Shown: positions 42,191 through 49,410 of the stretch, piece after piece
Position numbering within the stretch: the stretch's first letter is position 1
Layout of the letters: every line of letters starts with the position of its first letter
Assembly: GCF_021190955.1 (NCBI RefSeq)
Contig: NZ_JAIOAO010000001.1
Coordinates: forward strand, 868,001-932,000
Origin: Parachryseolinea silvisoli
GTDB taxonomy: Bacteria > Bacteroidota > Bacteroidia > Cytophagales > Cyclobacteriaceae
Direction of reading: 5' to 3'
DNA: 64,000 nucleotides
Notes under the pieces: generated by a model
The model's input: the letters and a program-made list of their open reading frames with translations, nothing else
Databases searched by the model: none
Told to the model about the DNA's origin: nothing
Position numbers and translations under genes: made by a program

Positions 42191-44410
42191 TCAGCGTAAC
42201 GCAAAGGTTGTTCCCTGCGCATCACGCGCATTCGTTCCTACAAATACTTCAAACTTACCGGGCTCCGTACCGAAGGACATATCCCGCCGGTAAAACGAAA
42301 GATCGTGCACGGTAAGTTTGAACGTTACGTTCTGAGACGCGCCCGGCTCCAATACAATTTGCTGAAATCCTTTTAGTTCCCGCACCGGCCGCGTAACACT
42401 GCCGGTGATATCGTGCAGGTAAAGCTGCACAGTCTCCTTTCCGGCTCGCGCCCCGGTATTCGTCACAGTGCATGTCACCGTCAGCTCGTCCTGTTGTGTC
42501 ATCTCCTGCTTATCGACTTGTACCGGGCCGTACGAGAATGTGGTATAGCTCAGCCCATATCCAAAGGGATATAACGGATCGTTGCGCTCATCCAGATACT
42601 TAGATGTATACTTGTTATTCGGGTCCATGGGGCGCCCGGTATGCTTCATACTATAGTACAACGGTATTTGGCCCACAGCGCGCGGGAATGTTACAGGCAG
42701 CTTACCCGAGGGACTGTAATCGCCAAACAATACGTCAGCAATAGCCTGACCACCGACCGTGCCAGGAAACCATGCTTCCAGGATTGCCGGTATCTGTGCA
42801 TCCATCCAGGGAATTGTCAACGGCCGACCATTTAGCAACACGGCGACAACAGGCTTACCGGTTTTATAGATGGCCTCCACGAGCTGCTGCTGTACACCGG
42901 GCAGGTTGAGTGATGCGCGGCTGGCGGCCTCACCGGTCATCCAGGCACCCTCGCCTACGGCGAGGATTACTACGTCCGCCTGCTGCGCCGTGCGTACAGC
43001 CTGCGCGATGGATTGTGTACTGTCATTGTCGATGGCGCATCCTTTTGCATAGAGCACTTGTGTGCCCGGCGATACCGCTTGCTTCACACCTTCGAGCAAC
43101 GTCGAAGCTTTAGTCCAATCACCGGCGGCACACCACGAACCGATCATTTCTTTGCGGGCATGCGCCAACGGCCCGATGACGGCCAGCTTCCTGATATCTT
43201 TCTTCAGTGGCAACAGCTGCTTATCGTTCTTCAACAACACGATCGACTTACGGGCCACGTCGCGCGCCGCTTCCAGGTTCGCCGCACTCATCAGGGTTTC
43301 CTTTTCGCGTTGTTCACTGCTATACCGGTATGGGTCGTCGAATAAGCCCAGCTCAAATTTCTTACGCAGAATCCGTCGTACGGCCCCGTCAATCAGGCTT
43401 TCTTTCAGTTTACCAGCCTTTACCAACCCTGCCAGAGCATCGTTATAAAAACCGGCCTGCATATCCATGTCTACACCAGCTTCCAACGCGAGGGCTGCTG
43501 CTGAAGCCGTGTCTTCTGCAATGCCGTGCGGGATCATTTCCATGATGGATGTATAATCGGTTACCACAAAGCCGGTAAAGTTCCATTCCTTCCGAAGGAT
43601 GTCCGTCATCAGGTACTTATTGCCGGTGGCGGGTACGCCGTCCAGCTCGTTGAAGGAGGTCATGACCGTGGCCGCCCCGGCGTCGAGTGCCGCTTTATAG
43701 GGCGGCAGGTATGTTTCGCGCAGTACGCGGTCGGACATATCGGTTGTGTGATAATCACGGCCGGCCTGGGCAGCGCCATAGGCGGCGAAGTGTTTGACGC
43801 AGGCCATCACGCTATTCAGACTGCCCACGCCGTCACCTTGAATTCCTTTTACGCGGGCGGCTGCGATCTTAGATCCCAGGTAGACATCCTCACCGGCGCC
43901 CTCTGTAATGCGGCCCCAGCGTGGGTCGCGCGCAATGTCGCACATCGGGGCGAAGGTCCAATGCAGGCCTTCTGCCGAAGCTTCATCGGCCGCTATCCGT
44001 GCTGACTTTTCAATGGCCGCGAGATCCCAGCTTGCAGCCTCTCCCAGTGGCATGGGGAAGATGGTGCGATGGCCGTGCACCACGTCGTATCCAAACAACA
44101 ACGGTATGTGCAGACGCGTTTCTTTCACGGCGATCTCCTGCAGCTTACGTGTATACGCTGCGCCATAGGCATTGAAGATAGCCCCTACCCGACCGGCTTT
44201 AATGTCTTCTTTATAATTTTCGCGCATCGTTGGCCCTGTAACATCGATATCACTGGTGAACAGAGTGAGCTGGCCGATCTTTTCGTCCAGCGTCATGAGT
44301 GCCAGTACGGAGTCGACACGTGTACCGATACCGGTCGATGTTTTTTCGGAGGAGTGACAGGCCGCGCACAACAGCGCCGCGGCCAAGGTCAGTGAACACA
44401 GTTTGTTCAT
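42191..44410 (-). CDS. Glycoside hydrolase family 3 beta-glucosidase, lipoprotein
   Basis: 739 residues from the ATG at 44410, chosen because it gives a lipoprotein signal (MNKLCSLTLAAALLCAAC, Cys18), while a longer frame has no sensible leader. The GH3 barrel (about 35-370) shows RDPRWGRITEGAGEDVYLG, SVMACVKHFAAYG and NFTGFVVTDYTSIMEM with the nucleophile Asp. The second domain (KSIVLLKNDKQLLPLKKD) and the C-terminal FnIII-like domain complete the family. With GH144 endo-enzymes in the same cluster it probably splits sophoro-oligosaccharides (beta-1,2) to glucose, as some Bacteroides GH3 enzymes do (inference). Confidence 0.94.
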   Translation of the reverse strand: MNKLCSLTLAAALLCAACHSSEKTSTGIGTRVDSVLALMTLDEKIGQLTLFTSDIDVTGPTMRENYKEDIKAGRVGAIFNAYGAAYTRKLQEIAVKETRLHIPLLFGYDVVHGHRTIFPMPLGEAASWDLAAIEKSARIAADEASAEGLHWTFAPMCDIARDPRWGRITEGAGEDVYLGSKIAAARVKGIQGDGVGSLNSVMACVKHFAAYGAAQAGRDYHTTDMSDRVLRETYLPPYKAALDAGAATVMTSFNELDGVPATGNKYLMTDILRKEWNFTGFVVTDYTSIMEMIPHGIAEDTASAAALALEAGVDMDMQAGFYNDALAGLVKAGKLKESLIDGAVRRILRKKFELGLFDDPYRYSSEQREKETLMSAANLEAARDVARKSIVLLKNDKQLLPLKKDIRKLAVIGPLAHARKEMIGSWCAAGDWTKASTLLEGVKQAVSPGTQVLYAKGCAIDNDSTQSIAQAVRTAQQADVVILAVGEGAWMTGEAASRASLNLPGVQQQLVEAIYKTGKPVVAVLLNGRPLTIPWMDAQIPAILEAWFPGTVGGQAIADVLFGDYSPSGKLPVTFPRAVGQIPLYYSMKHTGRPMDPNNKYTSKYLDERNDPLYPFGYGLSYTTFSYGPVQVDKQEMTQQDELTVTCTVTNTGARAGKETVQLYLHDITGSVTRPVRELKGFQQIVLEPGASQNVTFKLTVHDLSFYRRDMSFGTEPGKFEVFVGTNARDAQGTTFALR

Positions 44411-44511
44411 AGCTATAAAAATTAGCGGTTTGCACCCGGTCACCCCCGCAAGTCTCCCTGATAACAGGAAGACATTGCGCAAGGCGGGGCTCCAACCGGA
44501 AGTATCGTTTA

Positions 44512-46521
44512 TTAATTACTGAAACCCAATGTGGTAAAACCGTCCTGCACCTCAGGCGCCGACATAAACAAATCCCACAGCAACCCGGTGCGGTAATTTT
44601 CAATCATGACAATGATCGGCCCCTGGTCGATGGCCAGGTACGAGTCTGCGGTCCATCCTTGTGTCAGGTTAAAAGCATCGTAGAAACCGTAGTCACCCCA
44701 CAGGCGATCGCCGACAGTATAATAAAAGAATTTTAACGCCCGCATCGATTCCTCCGGTGTATAGGGGAATGACGACAAGGCCGCCGTAGGGCTGATCGTT
44801 CCGTTATCGTTGGACGGCGAATGCGCATCGTACCCACGCTGGCCATCATCACTCGACGTAAGCCCCCAGCATTCATCACTATAGCCTACGTAGCCGTTCG
44901 GGTTTGCCACGCAATAGGCGTAGTTGATTTTGGTAGCGTTCAGATTCTGCTGCCAGTAATCGGCGTAATCGTCCGAGAATTTCGGATCAAGACCGAGATA
45001 GGAATAGTGCACCCAAAACAACGGACTCGGTGGTCCCAGCGGAAGCAGATAGCCGTAGTGTGTCGTGGCGGTACGAATCGCACCATTACGTCCATAACCA
45101 TTGCTATAAACAGACTTGGGAATGCCGTGTGTGGGCGATGCTGCCGCCAGGAAGTAGGTGATCTGTTCTTCGAAGTAGCCGTACATAGCAAAGTTCATTT
45201 GCCAATCATAAGCCGGCGACCAATGCCAGTAGAGCACCTGCTCATTGTTCTTGCGGTACCAATCCCACTCAACGCCTTGCCACAGCGTAGTGATGCGGTT
45301 AATGAGATTGTTACCCGCGGTATCCGACGCCTGTAAATATTGCCGGAACGTAAGCAGACCCTGCACCAAAAACGAAGTTTCCACCAGGTCGCCGCCATCG
45401 TCCTTCTGACTGAACGGCACGACAGCGCCCGTGCTGCCATTGATCCAATGCGACCAGGCACCATGAAAACGATCGGCGTCTTCCAGGAAGGTTACGATCT
45501 TGTCCATCCGCTCGACACCTTCGCTGCGGGTAATAAAATTCCGTTCGACGCCGACGATCAGCGCCATGATGCCAAAACCTGAACCACCGCTTGTTACGAC
45601 ATCCCCCGAGGTATTACGCTCTCGCGCCAGGCCACTGACAGGATGGCCAAAGTCCCAGAAGTATTTAAAGGTTTGTTGTTGTACAAGTGTCAGCAGCGCA
45701 TCATCCGTGATAACCGAATGATCGGGCGTCTCATTACGCGCTGTATAAAAACTCTTGGTGAAATTCTGCAAAACTTCTCCCGCGACACCCTTCACATTGG
45801 AGTTAAGCGTTACTCCATAGCGCCGTAGGTCACCCAACTCGCCAGTAAGGGTAATAGTGACTTTCCGCTTGTCGTCCGACAGCACCAGGCTTGTCGGCGC
45901 AGTGCTACCCGCAGGGGTAGTCACAAAAATATTTTGCGATACGACAGTAGCACCATCTACCGGTTGGGAGAAGGCTACTTCGATCGTGGTCCCGGTCAAC
46001 GGGACCTCTGTAACACGCGGAATGGCCAGGACGTCTGTTCCGCCGATCTTTAAGGACGTAATGGTAATAGTTGCTCCCACCGTTGTGAACTCGACCAGGT
46101 GACCGGGAAAAACGTCACCGCTTGTGCCTCGCAATTCATCGGAGATCTTGAGCTGATAGATAGTGTTATTGGCCAAAGCAGATTCTGGTGTAAGGGCTAC
46201 CGTCTTGCCTCCATTGGAATACGCATAGGCTACAGGCACAACCTCACCCGAAGACTTTATTGCCAGGACAACAGCGTCATCGACGGTCGACTCGTCGAGC
46301 GCGACGCCAAAGGTCGCCAGCACGGGCTCGCTGACCGGCGCCGCCGTGTTTTTAGAGGCATCGGTTAAACTCAATACGTAACTGCCCACCTGCGCGGCGG
46401 TGAGCTGCAGGGTGCCGGGTTCGCCCGGATCCTTGTCGTCATCACCGCAGGATGAGAGCCCCCATCCTATTATTATTAAAAATACTGCCCACAACCGGGT
46501 ATTACGTTTTAAATCAATCAT
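44512..46521 (-). CDS. Surface lipoprotein with Ig-like domains and a GH144-type (PF10091) glucanase domain
   Basis: 669 residues from the ATG at 46521. Lipobox LSSC with Cys25 followed by GDDDKD, the acidic export signal for surface lipoproteins. Residues about 35-235 are Big_5-like Ig domains (GVALDESTVDDAVVL; TTIEVAFSQPVDG). The rest is an (alpha/alpha)6 domain: QQQTFKYFWDFGHPVSGLARER, GGSGFGIMALIVGVERNFI, NNGTISPTAALSSFPYTPEES, GDYGFYDAFNL and LAIDQGPIIVMIENYR. These are hallmarks of the glycoamylase-like family, whose characterised GH144 members are endo-beta-1,2-glucanases. It likely cuts the polymer at the cell surface for SusCD. A 101-base gap with a hairpin separates it from GH3. Confidence 0.9.
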   Translation of the reverse strand: MIDLKRNTRLWAVFLIIIGWGLSSCGDDDKDPGEPGTLQLTAAQVGSYVLSLTDASKNTAAPVSEPVLATFGVALDESTVDDAVVLAIKSSGEVVPVAYAYSNGGKTVALTPESALANNTIYQLKISDELRGTSGDVFPGHLVEFTTVGATITITSLKIGGTDVLAIPRVTEVPLTGTTIEVAFSQPVDGATVVSQNIFVTTPAGSTAPTSLVLSDDKRKVTITLTGELGDLRRYGVTLNSNVKGVAGEVLQNFTKSFYTARNETPDHSVITDDALLTLVQQQTFKYFWDFGHPVSGLARERNTSGDVVTSGGSGFGIMALIVGVERNFITRSEGVERMDKIVTFLEDADRFHGAWSHWINGSTGAVVPFSQKDDGGDLVETSFLVQGLLTFRQYLQASDTAGNNLINRITTLWQGVEWDWYRKNNEQVLYWHWSPAYDWQMNFAMYGYFEEQITYFLAAASPTHGIPKSVYSNGYGRNGAIRTATTHYGYLLPLGPPSPLFWVHYSYLGLDPKFSDDYADYWQQNLNATKINYAYCVANPNGYVGYSDECWGLTSSDDGQRGYDAHSPSNDNGTISPTAALSSFPYTPEESMRALKFFYYTVGDRLWGDYGFYDAFNLTQGWTADSYLAIDQGPIIVMIENYRTGLLWDLFMSAPEVQDGFTTLGFSN

Positions 46522-46540
46522 GATGATGCTTGGATTAAAA

Positions 46541-46577
46541 AAGGAAGGAAAGGTCTCCGGCAAGCCGGAAGACCTTT
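46541..46577 (-). terminator. Hairpin between the LamG lipoprotein and GH144 genes (weak terminator/attenuator)
   Basis: AAAGGTCTCCGGC (46549-46561) pairs with GCCGG-A-AGACCTTT (46564-46577) with one bulge and a very tight loop. On the minus strand a T-rich tract follows (CCTTCCTTTTTT). It lies 33 bases after the LamG stop and 28 before the GH144 start, so it could lower enzyme expression relative to susCD. Confidence 0.65.
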
Positions 46578-46610
46578 ACCAAACCAAACTAAACGTGTAT
46601 GAACTATAAC

Positions 46611-47834
46611 CTACGGTTTTTCCGAGTTATACATCACCTCAATTTCCTTCAGCGTGATGGCTTTGTTGTAGATCCGTACATCGTCCAGCAACCCTTTATA
46701 GTGTTGCGCATCGACGTTTTCGTAATTTCCATAGTCGAATGCAGTAGAAGATCTGTCATTGATAAAGCCAAAGGCAAGTTTTTGCCCCACGCCATCTTGC
46801 GTCTTAAACTTCATACCGGTAACATTGCGTTTTGCGTCGCCGTCGGGCCACTTGTTAAAGTCAAAGGTCTTTGCCAGCTCGCCGTTTACATAGGCCGCAC
46901 CAACTTTTGTAGCGGCCGTGTAGGTGAAGACCAGGTTTACCCATTTGCCATGCAATACGGCTGCCAGACCTTGTGCACCATAGTTTTTAGAGAACGTCCA
47001 TCCTTGCCAGCCCAGATTCCCTTTGCCGTCGATCCAGGTATCTTCGCCTCCCGTCATGCCACCGCCGAGATCATATTGTGCAGCCATCTTAGCATCTTTG
47101 GAATGCAGTTCGATCTGGAATCCGTTGGAAGCACCAAGGCCCAGCACAAAGTTTCCTCCTCCCGCACGCGCGGTTGTGTCAGGTTTAATCCAGAGGCTGA
47201 TCGAGAAGTTGGCAGTGTTGGTGAAGTCAGTACCATCCGGCACTTCCATAATACTCGTTGTACCGTTAAAGCTGGCTGCCTTACCGGCATTGGCATTCCG
47301 GCCGTCAACATAGGTAACTTCGACAGACGCATCGGCGTTGTGGTCACCCATTTCGTCGTTACCGTTATTTTCAAAACGCCAGTGTGCCAATGCACCATCA
47401 GGAGCAAAGGTACCCGTAGTTGTAAAAGTTCGCTCTACCGCACCGAATGCTACACCACTTGCAGACTTCAATCCCGCCCCTACACTCAGGAGATACTGAA
47501 CTCCGCCGCTCAATTCAGAAGAGGGCGCAATGGTCAGTGTTTTACCCGACACGTCGAAGCTCAGGGGAACTGCTACATCGTCAAATATACGCTTGAGTGT
47601 AATGTTAGACGAAGTTGCTGTGCTCTCGTCTACATCGGTATTAAACGTTACTACCAGGTCTGCATCTAGCGGTACCTCTGTAGCCGCCGTTGCTCCATTC
47701 AAATCTTTGGAGCCCGCCATGGCTGATGCGATGGTGAATGTGCTGGGGGAATCATCGTCATCACTGCAGCTGTAAAATACTGCTAAACCCGCCAGGCAGG
47801 CGAGCATCGCATAAAATTTAATCGTGTGTTTCAT
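46611..47834 (-). CDS. Surface lipoprotein with Ig-like and LamG/concanavalin-like domains (probable surface glycan-binding protein)
   Basis: A 407-residue lipoprotein: signal peptide, Cys23, then SDDDDSP, an acidic surface-export signal. Residues about 35-150 form a Big_5 Ig-like domain (DLVVTFNTDVDESTATSSNITLKRI region). Residues about 155-405 form a LamG-type jelly roll (LAHWRFENNGNDEMGDHNA, NFSISLWIKPDTTARAGG, KWVNLVFTYTAATKVGAAYVNG, LLDDVRIYNKAITLKEIEVMY). No glycosidase motif is apparent, so binding is the likely role. Its place directly after susD (48-base gap) is that of the extra surface glycan-binding protein of such loci. Confidence 0.88.
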   Translation of the reverse strand: MKHTIKFYAMLACLAGLAVFYSCSDDDDSPSTFTIASAMAGSKDLNGATAATEVPLDADLVVTFNTDVDESTATSSNITLKRIFDDVAVPLSFDVSGKTLTIAPSSELSGGVQYLLSVGAGLKSASGVAFGAVERTFTTTGTFAPDGALAHWRFENNGNDEMGDHNADASVEVTYVDGRNANAGKAASFNGTTSIMEVPDGTDFTNTANFSISLWIKPDTTARAGGGNFVLGLGASNGFQIELHSKDAKMAAQYDLGGGMTGGEDTWIDGKGNLGWQGWTFSKNYGAQGLAAVLHGKWVNLVFTYTAATKVGAAYVNGELAKTFDFNKWPDGDAKRNVTGMKFKTQDGVGQKLAFGFINDRSSTAFDYGNYENVDAQHYKGLLDDVRIYNKAITLKEIEVMYNSEKP

Positions 47835-47882
47835 AGTTCATTCGTTTTTGGTTATTCTATATTTTAGGATAGTTTGTGTGTA

Positions 47883-49397
47883 TTACCAGTTGGGGTTGTT
47901 CAGCCAGCCGTTGAGGTCGGCTTCCGTTTGGGGTATCGCCAACAGGTTATGTTTGTCGGCACGATAGCCATAGGGTGCCAGCACGGTGGTGGCTTTATTG
48001 GTGCGGATCAGATCCCAAAAGCGCAAGCCTTCCAGCGCCAGTTCAACGCGACGCTCGTGCAGAATGATCTCGTTCAGCGCGTCTGTGTTGGTTTCGGTGA
48101 TATCGGGTAGTATCGCGGGATTTGTGCCGCGGGCACGGGCGCGTACCTCGTTGAGATAGTCGAGCGCGTCATCAGGCTTACCGTTTTTATTTAGTGCTTC
48201 GGCAGCCATCAGCAACACATCGGCATAGCGTACCAGGCGACGGTTATAGCCAAACTGCGCGGGCACGTTTGTCCCCGGCGTCCATACCTTTTGGTTATAA
48301 CATTCCTTTTCTCCAATGCCATTCGGGAAGCCCGGGTATACCAGGCTGTTGGTATAGGCATCCGGTGTATCGGTGTCACCCACGATCTTTATACCATCTT
48401 GCCACTCACCGACGTCGAGAACGGTAGAATCCAGTCGGGGGTCGCCGGGCTCGAACGAATTGATCAGGTCGAACGAAGGACGGTTGAAGCCCCAACCACG
48501 GTTGGGAATCCCACGTACGCCCTGTACGTTGCCATATTGATTGCCACCAATGGGCAAACCCTCCTGCCGTATTGAGCCTATTTCAAAGACAGACTCTACT
48601 CCCTGCTCACCGGCCTCGCTATGAGCTTCACCGAAAGACGCTGCCAGGTCATATTGATGCGAGTTGATCACCGCCAGGGCAGCCACTTCTGCCTGCGGAA
48701 AATTACCACGCCACAGATAGTACCGCGCGAGCAATGCGTTGGCGGTACCGACGGTCACGCGCCCAAGATCGTTGGCAGACCAGCGCTCATCATGTCGCTC
48801 CCACAGGTTGTCGCGGGCGAACGTAAGATCTTCTTCAATCAGTGTATAGATCTCCGATGCCGGCGAACGGGGCAATCCTAACGGCGCCACGACCGTTGTG
48901 ATCTTAGGCACGTCGCCCCAGGCACGCACCAGGTCCAGGTAAAAGAACCCGCGTAACAAACGCGCCTCTGCCAGGTAGCGTGTACGCAACGTCTCATCCA
49001 TCACAATGTTGGGCACGTTCTCGATCACGACGTTGGCGCGTTTGACGCCTTGATACAACGTCGAGTACCAATTCTTAATGGACGCCTCGGTGCCAACATG
49101 GGTAAAGTTGTCATAGGGACCGACTACGGCACGCTGATCGGTCAGGTTGCTGCCTTTATGAGCGTCATCCGACATGATGTCGAGAATGGGATATAATCCG
49201 AAACTATATTCGGGAACACGCAGCGTGTTGTAAATGGCATTGACAGCCTGCTCGGCATCCGATGCACTGGTCGGAAAATTCGAGGACACCAGTTTGCCTT
49301 GCGGTGGCTTGTCTAAAAAATCGCTGCAGCTAAACGGGATGGCTACCAGCAACAGGACCATTACGCGGTAGCACAGGGTTATTGTATTCTTTTTCAT
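47883..49397 (-). CDS. SusD/RagB-like surface lipoprotein (second locus)
   Basis: A 504-residue lipoprotein (Cys24 in AIPFSCSDFLDKPPQGK). The SusD helical fold shows ASDAEQAVNAIYNTLRVPEYS, LAEARLLRGFFYLDLVRAWGDVP, YADVLLMAAEALNKNGKP, EIILHERRVELALEGLRFWDLIR and the C-terminal LLAIPQTEADLNG. It pairs with the SusC encoded 13 bases upstream and should bind the glucan at the cell surface. The substrate is inferred from the GH144 and GH3 genes. Confidence 0.95.
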   Translation of the reverse strand: MKKNTITLCYRVMVLLLVAIPFSCSDFLDKPPQGKLVSSNFPTSASDAEQAVNAIYNTLRVPEYSFGLYPILDIMSDDAHKGSNLTDQRAVVGPYDNFTHVGTEASIKNWYSTLYQGVKRANVVIENVPNIVMDETLRTRYLAEARLLRGFFYLDLVRAWGDVPKITTVVAPLGLPRSPASEIYTLIEEDLTFARDNLWERHDERWSANDLGRVTVGTANALLARYYLWRGNFPQAEVAALAVINSHQYDLAASFGEAHSEAGEQGVESVFEIGSIRQEGLPIGGNQYGNVQGVRGIPNRGWGFNRPSFDLINSFEPGDPRLDSTVLDVGEWQDGIKIVGDTDTPDAYTNSLVYPGFPNGIGEKECYNQKVWTPGTNVPAQFGYNRRLVRYADVLLMAAEALNKNGKPDDALDYLNEVRARARGTNPAILPDITETNTDALNEIILHERRVELALEGLRFWDLIRTNKATTVLAPYGYRADKHNLLAIPQTEADLNGWLNNPNW

Positions 49398-49410
49398 AAC
49401 CTATTGCTTC

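Noticed and set aside
46599-47669. Long open frame (356 codons) on the plus strand
   Set aside because: Antisense to the LamG lipoprotein gene, which has clear domains and export signal; the antisense protein has no recognisable motif and arises from codon bias.
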